A stretch of 64,000 nucleotides of DNA, taken from NCBI RefSeq assembly GCF_014770435.1, contig NZ_CP061739.1, forward strand, positions 1,302,001-1,366,000, read 5' to 3'. The DNA comes from Psychrobacter sp. 28M-43 (GTDB taxonomy: Bacteria; Pseudomonadota; Gammaproteobacteria; Pseudomonadales; Moraxellaceae). Below the pieces are notes generated by a model, which did not search any database, had not been told where the DNA came from, and saw nothing but the letters and a program-made list of their open reading frames with translations. This document shows, in pieces, positions 49,833 to 58,971 of the stretch (the first letter of the stretch is position 1; each line of letters begins with the position of its first letter). The position numbers were made by a program, and so were the translations under genes.

Positions 49833-50990
49833 ATGCCTATACCGTTAAAAAATCAAGCTGAGACACTAATGCCACCTATTATTCTATTTATTTTAAAAGC
49901 GCTTGAAGGTCGCGGTGCTGAGCGTATGGTTACGACGTTGGCAAGCACTTATGCAGATATGGGCTATCGTCCTCATATTCTATGTTTGGAAGCGACGCAA
50001 GATATGCTACTAGACGCTCGTGTGCAATATCACATCGTGCCATATGATGAGGTGTTTTCTGAGCAGAATCTCGACCCAAAATCTACGCAAGCACAAGCCT
50101 ACGAATCAGTTGCTAAGCGTATTGATACTTACGTGCTTAGCCAAATAGGGAAGCCAAATTTGATACTGGCCAATATCTATAAAATAAACTGGATTATGGC
50201 ATATAGCCAGTTGCCAAATATCGTAAATGTACTGCATACAGCGCTATCAAAGCAGTTCCAAAATAAATTATTAGAGTCGTCAGTACAGACTATAAATCAT
50301 TTGAAACTGGTCTATGGCGCTCATCCTTGTAGCTGTGTGAGTAAGGGTGCACACCAAGATTTGATTGATATTATAGGAAATATCACCAAAACCACAACAA
50401 TCTATAATCCTTGTGATGCTATTGCTATAAATACCAAAGCAGCAGCATCTAGCCATCTTGAACATTTCGGCTTAGTAGATAAAGAGTACATTACACATGT
50501 TGCCTCTTTTGATAGCATGAAAGGTCATCGAGACTTGCTACAGGCGTATGCCAAAACAGAACGAAAGCTACCATTAGTACTAGTAGGTAAAGGTAGGCTT
50601 GAAGCAGAGATTGAACAGTTGGCTGTCCAACTAAATATTAGCGATAGTATTAAGTTTTTAGGCTTCCAGACTAACCCTTATCCATTAATTGGATCAGCTG
50701 CACTGATGGTGCTCACCTCTAAGTTTGAAGGCTTTGGCTATGTCATCGTAGAGGCGCAAGCACTGAGCGTACCAGTAATTAGTACGGATTGTCCTTTTGG
50801 GCCGAGAGAGTTATTACCTGAGCAAAACTTAATAGCGGTAGGTGATATTGATGGCTTGGCCATGCTCATCGACCAAGCCATAGACAATCTTACAGATTAT
50901 ATCGTGCCGCTAAACCAGCAGTTACTACCTGAACATATTGCAAGACAGTACTTAGCGTTTGGTTCTGTTTTAGATTCAGATCAAAAATGA
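49833..50990 (+). CDS. GT4-family glycosyltransferase, paralogue B
   Basis: A 385-aa retaining GT-B glycosyltransferase. The start LKALEGRGAERMVTTLASTYADMGYRPHIL, then YITHVASFDSMKGHRDLLQAYAKTERKLPLVLVGKGRLEAEIEQLAVQLNI and SKFEGFGYVIVEAQALSVPVISTDCPFGPRELL, give complete donor and acceptor domains with the EAQAL Glu region. It matches the gene at 41518-42615 along its length, so the two are duplicates with diverged specificity. It is the only plus-strand gene in the right half of the locus, flanked by minus-strand genes on both sides. Confidence 0.9.
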   Translation: MPIPLKNQAETLMPPIILFILKALEGRGAERMVTTLASTYADMGYRPHILCLEATQDMLLDARVQYHIVPYDEVFSEQNLDPKSTQAQAYESVAKRIDTYVLSQIGKPNLILANIYKINWIMAYSQLPNIVNVLHTALSKQFQNKLLESSVQTINHLKLVYGAHPCSCVSKGAHQDLIDIIGNITKTTTIYNPCDAIAINTKAAASSHLEHFGLVDKEYITHVASFDSMKGHRDLLQAYAKTERKLPLVLVGKGRLEAEIEQLAVQLNISDSIKFLGFQTNPYPLIGSAALMVLTSKFEGFGYVIVEAQALSVPVISTDCPFGPRELLPEQNLIAVGDIDGLAMLIDQAIDNLTDYIVPLNQQLLPEHIARQYLAFGSVLDSDQK

Positions 50991-51059
50991 GGGTTTATAA
51001 CTTGTAGTGGTTCTTAATTAAACGCAATTAAGTCGAGGTTATTAATTGTGAGTCATTAA

Positions 51060-51917
51060 CTAGAAAGTGTCGAATAGCGATTTAGAGATAGGAGAGTGAT
51101 TGACGACAGGAACACCATGCGACTGATAGATTCTGCCGAGTAAGTTAAACGAGGGTACAATCCGCTCGTTCATGACTTTACTAAGCATACTTGGCGCACT
51201 ATTGTTTTTATTTTCATAAAACCGTGGTTGCTTACTGTTAAGCAGGTCAATACCGTACAGATGAATACTCGCTGCTTGACGCGAAAACGCTAACTGCGCC
51301 GCGACATAAGCAACGGTTCCTGCTTCCACAAATCCATGAGTAATGTTAAGAGAGACGCCGATGTCAGCCGCTTTATGATCGCTATCAATGATAAAGTTTG
51401 GATTATTGATAAAGTACGATAGCGGCATTTTTTTATTAAGTAATTTTTTCTTAAAGATAAGCTTATTAAAAGATAGCTTGTTTGACTTGACTCCCCATGG
51501 CCTATCTACTGGGTACAACACCCGCATGGCATGGTGGTACGTTTGCATAATATCAGGGTGCGTGGTGGCCATCGCTTCAAAGACAGCTAATGTTGCATAT
51601 AGAGGTTGACCCGTATAGTACTGCTGTAAAATCTTAGGTTGATGATTGATAAAGCGCGCATCACTGATGACGTAACCAGCAATATCGGTAAACTGATACT
51701 GCCCAATCAGGCTGATACTGCCATTGACAAAGATAGTAGGTGTATCTAGTAGCTCTGTTAACGGCAGCTGCTGTATAGATGGTCCTGAGGCGATAATATT
51801 GACGTCTTTTCCATGCAAGCTTTGTTCGGGTTCATTGGCATTAAACGCATTGATAATGATGAGCTCATTATCAATATTGAACCCAGCAGTAGCAGGTAAT
51901 CTTAAATATAGCGCCAT
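51060..51917 (-). CDS. DUF115/GT42-like protein, putative LOS transferase
   Basis: A 285-aa protein I place tentatively. The stretch VNIIASGPSIQQLPL near residues 38-53, followed by FVNGSISLIGQYQFTDIAGYVISDARFI, has the shape of the GPS-motif nucleotide-sugar site in sialyltransferase-type GT42 and DUF115 proteins. The C-terminal ASIHLYGIDLLNSKQPRFYENKNNSAPS also resembles such proteins, with its GxD near the end. Position in the locus supports a role in LOS synthesis. No CMP-sialic-acid genes are nearby, so sialic acid is not implied. It could instead be an uncharacterised core transferase. Confidence 0.6.
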   Translation of the reverse strand: MALYLRLPATAGFNIDNELIIINAFNANEPEQSLHGKDVNIIASGPSIQQLPLTELLDTPTIFVNGSISLIGQYQFTDIAGYVISDARFINHQPKILQQYYTGQPLYATLAVFEAMATTHPDIMQTYHHAMRVLYPVDRPWGVKSNKLSFNKLIFKKKLLNKKMPLSYFINNPNFIIDSDHKAADIGVSLNITHGFVEAGTVAYVAAQLAFSRQAASIHLYGIDLLNSKQPRFYENKNNSAPSMLSKVMNERIVPSFNLLGRIYQSHGVPVVNHSPISKSLFDTF

Positions 51918-52013
51918 ACTATTTTCCAGTCGTTTATTTCACCTATCTTATATCTTAATACACTGCCTTTACGCTAATTATAAATTGTCTACATATGGTT
52001 AATTGCTAAGCAT

Positions 52014-52814
52014 CTATTGCCAATGGTTTTTTAACCATGGGCTTGGCTTCACATGTCGATACCATTTACCGCCACTGCCAGCAATTGCATCTGGCGGGTT
52101 AATCTCACCGTGGAAAATAACGATTTTTGCATCATCCGGCAGAGTAGGTGTGCGTACAAAGTTAAAAGGAATCGGCGCAATACATTGGTACTTAAAGCTG
52201 ACACACCATGTCTTATCCCAATACTCTAGGTGATGATGCTCACGCAAATAGTTAGAAAGGTAGGCCTGCTCGTGACGTACTTGGGTGCGAATGGTTTCAA
52301 AGTTTCGCTCAAAATTGGACAGCAAATCAGGATAGGTATTCATACCAATATTAAAGCGGTAGACGGAGCTGTTGCCAATCATGCGCCAAGGTTTTTTCCA
52401 GTCGCGGATGATGACGACACTGTCCTCATGCTCAGCTTGGTAAGTAAAAAACGCATCGATATTATCGACAATGACGATATCAATGTCTAAAAATAGGGCC
52501 ACACCTTTTAAATCATACAGCTCAGGCTTAAAGGTAGTAAGTTTCTTCCAACCACGTTCAGGACCTGCTGGTAGATCCATGTCAGGTATCGGATAACACG
52601 CAATTGCAGGGTCAATACCTGTGCTGTCATCGGTCAAGCAAACCATTTGGAAATCTAAGGTTAGATGTCGACTAACCATGTTGTAGAGACGATTGACATA
52701 TTCAGGACCATATTTGTCGCCCCATTTCATACAGATGATATAATGCTGTTCAGCAGCATTTGTATTGGTCTGATTAGGGTCTATAGATGAGGTCTTAGTT
52801 ACGTCAGATGTCAT
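52014..52814 (-). CDS. Glycosyltransferase, outer-core type, paralogue B
   Basis: A 266-aa GT-A-like enzyme. YIICMKWGDKYGPEYVNRLYNMVSRHL, MVCLTDDSTG and the DxD-bearing LFLDIDIVIVDNIDAFF mirror the gene at 40617-41453 almost motif for motif, with the same C-terminal IVIFHGE / PSPWLKNHW pattern. The two stand at opposite ends of the locus and face inward. Sugar and acceptor are unknown. It sits downstream of the lipid A acyltransferase on the same strand and may belong to that transcript. Confidence 0.85.
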   Translation of the reverse strand: MTSDVTKTSSIDPNQTNTNAAEQHYIICMKWGDKYGPEYVNRLYNMVSRHLTLDFQMVCLTDDSTGIDPAIACYPIPDMDLPAGPERGWKKLTTFKPELYDLKGVALFLDIDIVIVDNIDAFFTYQAEHEDSVVIIRDWKKPWRMIGNSSVYRFNIGMNTYPDLLSNFERNFETIRTQVRHEQAYLSNYLREHHHLEYWDKTWCVSFKYQCIAPIPFNFVRTPTLPDDAKIVIFHGEINPPDAIAGSGGKWYRHVKPSPWLKNHWQ

Positions 52815-52946
52815 AATGCACTCGTATTGAGATAATAGTCAGATAAATGAAGGGTTAATAAAAGTAAAAGAATATAGAGTTCAGCCAATATTAGCATAGC
52901 TGTGACTGATGGTATGTCTAAATAGGCAACGCTAGGTTGGTGATGA

Positions 52947-53978
52947 CTAATGATTGTCGAGCTTAGCGTTATCATTTTTAACAGCACTATCGTTTTTAGC
53001 ATTGTCGATTTCAACGTTGTTATTTCGAACGCTATCGTTGATATCGCTAGCAGAAAGATTAGAAACGCTAGAATGGTGAGATTGGATAAAGGCTGCTAAA
53101 GTCTCTTTATCTTTGCGGTAAGGGTTGCCTAAGTTTGGTATACGCTTAAAACGTCGATAGCCCCACATATAATGACTGTAGTTGTCTGTAATCATACGCT
53201 CCATGGCCTGATTGAGAGCATGAGTCGCCACTTCAGCATTACGGTCATACAAGGCTGGATCATCGAGTTTGTAGCAGTAAATGTCAAAACCGCGTCCATC
53301 GGTACGGCGAATACAAGATAAGCCAACTAGCGCACATTTGGTTTTGCTCGCCAGTTTGGAGGCAAGTGTACTGGTCAATGTTTTGATACCAAAGAACGGA
53401 ACGACAACGCCGCCTGACGGCTCTGGAACGTGGTCGGGCAATACAATACTAAAACCACCTTGCTTGAGCGTTTTAAACACGGCTTTGACGCCGCTACCAT
53501 CAGTAGGTACCAAAGTGGCATTAAGTCGCGCACGTCCTTGAAGGATAAACTCGTTAGCGAATTTGCCGTCAACTGGCTTATACATAATGGTTGGCGCACC
53601 AAACTGGTTGAGCCAAGCATTCATCATCTCCCAAGTGCCGAGATGCGGTACGATAGCAAGCATGCCATTTGGATTGGCAAGACCCTCTAAAAAAATGTCT
53701 TTATTATGGACATCGCAAATCTGAGCGATACTCCACTCAGGTGGCATCGCCCAGCTTTTTATAGATTCAATACTGGTCAGACATTGATGGTAAATAATGT
53801 CTTTGGTCAATGCGCGCTTTTGCTGCTCAGATAATGTATGAGTAATCAGCGCCATATTGATCTGAATGGTACGCATGATACTTAGACTGGGTATCTTAAT
53901 GATAACCCAAGCGGCAAAACGTGCCAGCATCTGCAATACAGACAATGGCACGACTTTGAAAATATGATACGGATTCAT
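52947..53978 (-). CDS. LpxL/HtrB-family lipid A acyltransferase
   Basis: An inner-membrane acyl-ACP transferase of about 343 aa that adds a secondary acyl chain to lipid A. An N-terminal hydrophobic anchor (residues 8-30) is followed by the active-site pattern HLGTWE (HX4E, His112 and Glu117), then LPDHVPEPSGGVVVPFFG and the late MWGYRRFKRIP, all as in HtrB/LpxL. The core ends near residue 305; the remaining 35 residues are an Asn/Asp/Ser/Lys repeat-like tail. LpxL versus LpxM cannot be decided here. It lies 67 bp after aspS on the same strand. The ATG at 53978 is preferred to a GTG two codons earlier. Confidence 0.9.
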   Translation of the reverse strand: MNPYHIFKVVPLSVLQMLARFAAWVIIKIPSLSIMRTIQINMALITHTLSEQQKRALTKDIIYHQCLTSIESIKSWAMPPEWSIAQICDVHNKDIFLEGLANPNGMLAIVPHLGTWEMMNAWLNQFGAPTIMYKPVDGKFANEFILQGRARLNATLVPTDGSGVKAVFKTLKQGGFSIVLPDHVPEPSGGVVVPFFGIKTLTSTLASKLASKTKCALVGLSCIRRTDGRGFDIYCYKLDDPALYDRNAEVATHALNQAMERMITDNYSHYMWGYRRFKRIPNLGNPYRKDKETLAAFIQSHHSSVSNLSASDINDSVRNNNVEIDNAKNDSAVKNDNAKLDNH

Positions 53979-54045
53979 GACCACTCACATGGTAATGAAT
54001 CACGTAACAAGCACTGTAGACAGCAACCGCGCATCATCGAGCGAT

Positions 54046-55887
54046 TTATTCAGCAGGCTTGTTGGTATCAGCTTGTGCTTTTTCGCGCACACGGATACCA
54101 AGCTCACGTAGTTGTTTGCTATCAACGCCAGCAGGTGCTTGAGTCAATGGGCAATCAGCCGTTTTGGTTTTTGGGAAGGCGATAACGTCACGGATAGAGC
54201 TTGCGCCTACCATCAACATAATCAAACGATCCAAACCAAATGCTAGGCCGCCATGCGGTGGCGCACCGAATTTTAGAGCATCAAGTAAGAAACCAAACTT
54301 GTCTTCAGCTTCTTGCTCACCGATACCCAAGGCTTCAAGTACAGCTTGCTGCATATCATAAGTGTTGATACGTAAGCTACCACCACCAATCTCAGTACCG
54401 TTCAATACCATGTCATAAGCGATAGAAAGGGCAGACTCTGGGTTATTTTTCAACTCTTCAACTGAACCTTTAGGCTTAGTGAACGGATGATGCATCGACG
54501 TCCAACGACCATCGTCAGTCTCTTCAAACATCGGGAAGTCGGTCACCCAAAGAGGTGCCCATTCACAAGTCGTCATTTCAAGATCTAGACCGATTTTTTG
54601 ACGTAATGCACCAATCGCATCATTCACTACACTGGCTTTATCCGCACCAAAGAAAATAATATCGCCATCTTCTGCAGCAGTACGCTCGATCAAGCTCACA
54701 AGTACGTCATCAGTCATATTTTTGATGATTGGAGACTGTAGGCCAGACTCTTTGTCCACACCGTTGTTGATGCTGCTAGCGTCATTGACTTTGATATAAG
54801 CCAAACCGCGTGCGCCATAAATACCAACAAACTTGGTATAAGCATCGATTTGCTTACGGCTTAATGATGCGCCACCAGGGATGCGTAGAGCAGCCACACG
54901 ACCTTTAGGATCGTTAGCAGGGCCGGCAAATACCTTGAAGTCAACGTCTTTCATCAAATCTGCAACGTCAACCAACTTTAGAGGAATACGTAAGTCAGGC
55001 TTGTCTGATGCATAGTCACGCATTGCTTCAGCGTAAGTCATGCGTGGGAACTGCTCGAACTCAACATCCATCATGGTCTTGAACAAATGCTTGATAAGAC
55101 CTTCATTGATGTTCATGATTTCTTCTTCGTTCAAGAAAGACGTCTCAATATCCACCTGAGTAAATTCAGGCTGACGATCGGCACGTAAATCTTCATCACG
55201 GAAGCATTTAGCAATTTGATAATAACGGTCAAAACCTGACACCATCAATAATTGCTTAAATAGCTGTGGTGACTGCGGCAGGGCAAAGAAGTTACCTGGA
55301 CGGGTACGTGATGGTACAAGATAATCACGCGCACCTTCAGGCGTTGCACGAGTCAAGATAGGCGTTTCAACATCCAAGAAACCATGATCGTCTAAATAAC
55401 GACGAATCGCTGAAGTTGCCTTGGCACGGAACACCATACGCTCTTGCATTTGCGGACGACGCATATCAAGATAACGATACTTTAGACGCAAGTCTTCAGA
55501 TACAGTCGTTTTTTCGTCATTCAATGGGAATGGCGGCGTCTCAGATTTAGCCAATACTTCAATTTCTTTGCCCAATAGCTCAATCTGGCCACTGGTCATA
55601 TTATTATTTTCAGTACCTTCATAACGGCGACGTACACGGCCAGTTATCTTTAGCACGTATTCAGGACGTACAGCATCAGCTGCTGCGAAAGCTTCTGGGG
55701 TATCAGGGTCGACCACGACCTGTAAGATACCAGCGCGGTCACGCATGTCTAAGAAAATCACGCCACCGTGATCGCGACGACGATGTACCCAGCCTACGAT
55801 ACTAATGGTTTGCTCAAGCAAGCTCTCGGTTACGGCTCCGCAATACTCGTCTCGGTATTCGCTATGCGTCATAGTGCTTTGCGTCAT
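54046..55887 (-). CDS. aspS: Aspartyl-tRNA synthetase, probably non-discriminating
   Basis: A class IIb synthetase of 613 aa. The OB-fold anticodon domain opens the protein; motif 2 [23 protein letters not shown], the GAD insertion domain and motif 3 [15 protein letters not shown] are present. In the anticodon-binding loop it has [14 protein letters not shown], with His where discriminating E. coli AspRS has Leu (RRRDLGS). That His is one determinant of the relaxed Pseudomonas-type enzyme that also charges tRNA-Asn for GatCAB. The call of relaxed specificity is an inference. aspS is the right border of the glycan locus; a second ATG at 55872 is an alternative start. Confidence 0.97.
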   Translation of the reverse strand: MTQSTMTHSEYRDEYCGAVTESLLEQTISIVGWVHRRRDHGGVIFLDMRDRAGILQVVVDPDTPEAFAAADAVRPEYVLKITGRVRRRYEGTENNNMTSGQIELLGKEIEVLAKSETPPFPLNDEKTTVSEDLRLKYRYLDMRRPQMQERMVFRAKATSAIRRYLDDHGFLDVETPILTRATPEGARDYLVPSRTRPGNFFALPQSPQLFKQLLMVSGFDRYYQIAKCFRDEDLRADRQPEFTQVDIETSFLNEEEIMNINEGLIKHLFKTMMDVEFEQFPRMTYAEAMRDYASDKPDLRIPLKLVDVADLMKDVDFKVFAGPANDPKGRVAALRIPGGASLSRKQIDAYTKFVGIYGARGLAYIKVNDASSINNGVDKESGLQSPIIKNMTDDVLVSLIERTAAEDGDIIFFGADKASVVNDAIGALRQKIGLDLEMTTCEWAPLWVTDFPMFEETDDGRWTSMHHPFTKPKGSVEELKNNPESALSIAYDMVLNGTEIGGGSLRINTYDMQQAVLEALGIGEQEAEDKFGFLLDALKFGAPPHGGLAFGLDRLIMLMVGASSIRDVIAFPKTKTADCPLTQAPAGVDSKQLRELGIRVREKAQADTNKPAE

Positions 55888-56246
55888 AATATGGTTATCC
55901 AGTTATCAGCCCAATTCGAAGTACAATAATGCAGCCATTGTTGTGCGTTTCAAGCTATTTGCAAAAAAAACACACAAACAACGCGATTAAGACATATGGT
56001 CATCACGTTGGCTGCAGAAAATTTGATATAAATGCATATTATGCCTAATCTGCCTTTGTTATACAACCGGCTGAGTTCAATCAAAGCACGGGAGTCTGCA
56101 AGTATCTGACGTATTTATTCTGCGTTATTTATATTGGGTTAAATATTGTCATTATGCTTGAAAACGCCGCTTAGTGTGCACATATCAACCGCACCTGAAT
56201 AAAAACAGCCATATTGATATATCTACTGACTTGAGGATTCGTAACC
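55888..56246. other. Divergent intergenic region aspS / sohB
   Basis: 359 bp with no open frame or repeat that I recognise. It should hold the promoters of aspS and sohB. Confidence 0.5.
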
Positions 56247-57227
56247 ATGCTATTTCATCCACCAAAAAACCCTGTTGAGCTAAAAGTAAGACATTTAAAT
56301 GAAGCCCAAAAACAGCGCCGCGAAGACTTAATGGAAGCCACCCAAGGCAAAGCTGCCCTCAAACAGTTCAAAAAAGTCATGGCCAAAAAAGCCAAGCAAG
56401 CATTGAAAGCAAAAACCAAAAATAAGAAAAAACATTCTGATGATAAGGCACAAGTTTTTGTGCTCGATTTTGACGGTGATATCAAAGCAACTGCGGTCAA
56501 ACATTTGCGTGAAGAAATCAGTACTCTAATTAGTACCGCAAATAAAGGTGACGAAGTTATCGTCCGTCTCGAATCAGGCGGTGGTTTGGTACACGGCTAT
56601 GGTTTGGCCGCAGCGCAATTGGCTCGCCTAAAAGATGCGGGTCTGAAACTGACGGTTTGTGTTGATAAGGTGGCGGCAAGCGGCGGCTATATGATGGCCT
56701 GCGTTGCAGACAAGGTAATAGCAGCACCATTCGCTATCATTGGTTCAATCGGTGTGGTGTCACAATTGCCAAACTTCCATAAATGGCTAAAAAACCATGA
56801 CGTCGATTATGAGATGTTTACCGCTGGTGACTATAAGCGTACGGTGACTGTATTTGGTGAAAATGATGCCGAAGACCGTGCCAAATACCAAGAAGAGCTA
56901 GAGCAGACGCATGAGTTATTTAAGCATTTCGTTAATACCTATCGTCCAGAACTCGATGTTGCCAAAGTAGCTACGGGCGAGCATTGGTACGGCGAAGATG
57001 CGTTAAAGCTTAACTTAATTGATAGTCTACAGACTTCAGACAGCTATATTTTGGAACGTATGGAAGACAACGAAGTGTATGCACTATATTCACGTCAGAA
57101 GCCGACGTTAGCAGAAAAGTTAGGATTGGCTCAGGCAGCAGAAGCAACACTGAGTATGGCTGTAGATAAATTACCTGATGCACTTGCACGTTTTGATTTG
57201 AATAGTCGCTTGAATATTCTGAAATAA
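56247..57227 (+). CDS. sohB: SohB-like S49 peptidase without membrane anchor
   Basis: A 326-aa peptidase of family S49 (ClpP fold), related to signal peptide peptidase. The catalytic Ser is in the SohB hallmark KVAASGGYMMACVADKV (about residue 153), and the Lys partner is in GDYKRTVTVFGEN. Unlike E. coli SohB (349 aa), the protein begins with MLFHPPKNPVELKVRHLNEAQKQRRED, which matches the region just after the E. coli membrane helix, so the anchor is missing. A Lys-rich stretch (about residues 36-65) follows. GAGG lies 11 bp before the ATG and supports this start. It ends at a terminator. Confidence 0.92.
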   Translation: MLFHPPKNPVELKVRHLNEAQKQRREDLMEATQGKAALKQFKKVMAKKAKQALKAKTKNKKKHSDDKAQVFVLDFDGDIKATAVKHLREEISTLISTANKGDEVIVRLESGGGLVHGYGLAAAQLARLKDAGLKLTVCVDKVAASGGYMMACVADKVIAAPFAIIGSIGVVSQLPNFHKWLKNHDVDYEMFTAGDYKRTVTVFGENDAEDRAKYQEELEQTHELFKHFVNTYRPELDVAKVATGEHWYGEDALKLNLIDSLQTSDSYILERMEDNEVYALYSRQKPTLAEKLGLAQAAEATLSMAVDKLPDALARFDLNSRLNILK

Positions 57228-57301
57228 TGTTAGTTATCATTATGATAGTTAAATAATGGTATTTTAGTACTTAGAAGTTTTTAGATACATTGTTTATATT
57301 T

Positions 57302-57337
57302 TGTAAAAGGCGTGGCCTAGCTGGTCGCGCCTTTTTG
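57302..57337 (+). terminator. Rho-independent terminator after sohB
   Basis: AAAAGGCG ... CGCCTTTTT with an inner GGCC-TAGC-TGGTC extension. It isolates sohB from the acyl-CoA dehydrogenase gene. Confidence 0.85.
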
Positions 57338-57467
57338 CTGTTTATTGACAATTGCTGTGTTATAAATGTAGCACACGGAAGACAGTATACGTGCGTGCAC
57401 TAAAGCTATAGTAGAGCTTTTTATCAACATTTGATTTAGACAATCAATAAAGAAAAGGAAGTCATTT

Positions 57468-58736
57468 ATGTCTAACGACAATTTAATGTTTACCGCAACA
57501 GAACATGGTCAAGCCATGCATGCCAAAGTCAAAGCGTTCATCGAAACGAATATTGAGCCTATCGAAGCCCAATTCTGGGAAGATTGTCATAAGAAAAACC
57601 CTGATGGTAATTGGGAAAACTGGGAGTGGCCAGAAGCCTACGAAAACCTGCGCAAACAAGCACGTGAAGAAGGTTTATGGAATTTATTCCTGCCAGATGA
57701 CACACTAGGTGCAGGACTGTCAGTCACTGATTATGCGCCTATCGCAGAATTGACTGGTCGTAGTTTGCTAGCACCTCATGTGTTCAACTGTAATGCCCCT
57801 GATAGCGGTAACATGGAGCTGTTATGGCGCTACGGTACTCAAGAACAGCAAGACAAGTGGCTTACCCCAATCCTAGACGGTAAGACACGCTCTGTGTTTT
57901 GTATGACTGAGCCTGATGTGGCATCAAGTGATGCGACCAATATGCAAGCAACAGCGGTAGTAGATGGTGATGAGATTGTCATCAATGGTAGCAAGTGGTG
58001 GTCATCTGGTCTTGGCGATCCAGCGGTTGATGTCTTGATTGTGATGGCATATACCGCGGATGAAAGTGCAGACCGTCATCATCAGCATTCGATGGTGCTT
58101 GTACCAGTCAATACTCCGGGTGTGAACATTAAACGTATGCTTAAAGTGTTTGGTGACTATGATGCACCGCACGGCCATGGTGAGATTAGCTTCGAAAATG
58201 TGCGTGTGCCAGTCAGCCACTTCATTGGTGGACCTGGTAAAGGTTTTGAGATTGCACAGGGTCGTCTAGGGCCAGGCCGTATTCATCATTGCATGCGCTG
58301 TATCGGTGCTGCCGAAAAATCTCTTGAATTAGCGGTCAAGCGTGGTATGTCACGTACTGCCTTTGGTAAGCCATTACTACAATTGGGTGGTAACTTTGAG
58401 CGTATCAGCGAGGCCCGTATCAAAATCGACCAAGCACGCTTGCTAACATTGTACGCCGCCCAAAAAATGGATGCTCAGGGCACCAAAGCTGCATTGACTG
58501 AAATCTCTGCTATCAAGGTAGTGGCGCCAACTGTGCTACAAGAAGTGGTCGATATGGCGATTCAGATTCATGGTGGTATGGGCGTGTGTCAAGACACATT
58601 GCTACCAAACTTTTACGCGCAGGCACGTGTACTACGTTTAGCAGATGGTCCAGATGAAGTACATAAAACCATGATTGCTAAGCTAGAACTAAAACGTCAG
58701 GGCTTTAGTCGTTCTCCTAAGTCTGACAAAGCTTAA
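57468..58736 (+). CDS. Acyl-CoA dehydrogenase, ACAD10/11 type
   Basis: A 422-aa FAD enzyme of the acyl-CoA dehydrogenase family. FCMTEPDVASSDATNMQATAV and the N-terminal helical domain are followed by ISEARIKIDQARLLTLYAAQKMD and the C-terminal GGMGVCQDTLLPNFYAQARVLRLADGPDEVHKTMIAKLEL, whose DGPDEVH sequence is the one seen in ACAD10/ACAD11-like proteins. In that branch the enzyme acts on 4-phosphoacyl-CoA made by an APH-fold kinase, and the kinase gene is indeed next (58972). AAAGGAAG precedes the ATG. The functional link is inferred from family knowledge and neighbourhood. Confidence 0.93.
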   Translation: MSNDNLMFTATEHGQAMHAKVKAFIETNIEPIEAQFWEDCHKKNPDGNWENWEWPEAYENLRKQAREEGLWNLFLPDDTLGAGLSVTDYAPIAELTGRSLLAPHVFNCNAPDSGNMELLWRYGTQEQQDKWLTPILDGKTRSVFCMTEPDVASSDATNMQATAVVDGDEIVINGSKWWSSGLGDPAVDVLIVMAYTADESADRHHQHSMVLVPVNTPGVNIKRMLKVFGDYDAPHGHGEISFENVRVPVSHFIGGPGKGFEIAQGRLGPGRIHHCMRCIGAAEKSLELAVKRGMSRTAFGKPLLQLGGNFERISEARIKIDQARLLTLYAAQKMDAQGTKAALTEISAIKVVAPTVLQEVVDMAIQIHGGMGVCQDTLLPNFYAQARVLRLADGPDEVHKTMIAKLELKRQGFSRSPKSDKA

Positions 58737-58820
58737 GCTTAATCTTAACAAACGGTTGTGTGAGTTAGTGTTGATTTGCTCACGCAACTATCAAGAATAA
58801 GCCAATCAAAATGCTAATTG

Positions 58821-58855
58821 AAAATTCACTATTAACAACTTAGTAGTGAATTTTT
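58821..58855 (+). terminator. Hairpin between acyl-CoA dehydrogenase and APH kinase genes
   Basis: AAAATTCACTA pairs with TAGTGAATTTTT around a loop containing AACAACT. It may terminate or attenuate transcription between the two functionally linked genes. Confidence 0.75.
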
Positions 58856-58971
58856 CATCACTAGAGCGAGTCCTCATTTCAAAAATAGCGAGAAGAATGA
58901 GATAAATTGAATTGAGAACTAGCTCGCATATCTGTTATAAAAATAAATGACCACATGATAAGGAATGTCTC

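Noticed and set aside
52811..53014. 67-codon hydrophobic minus-strand frame between the acyltransferase and glycosyltransferase genes
   Set aside because: It overlaps the repetitive tail of the acyltransferase out of frame, lacks a ribosome site, and its hydrophobicity is what AT-rich DNA yields by chance.
40617..53978. Capsule or O-antigen biosynthesis cluster
   Set aside because: No Wzx, Wzy, Wza, Wzb or Wzc homologue is present, and the ilvE-aspS position fits an LOS outer-core locus better.
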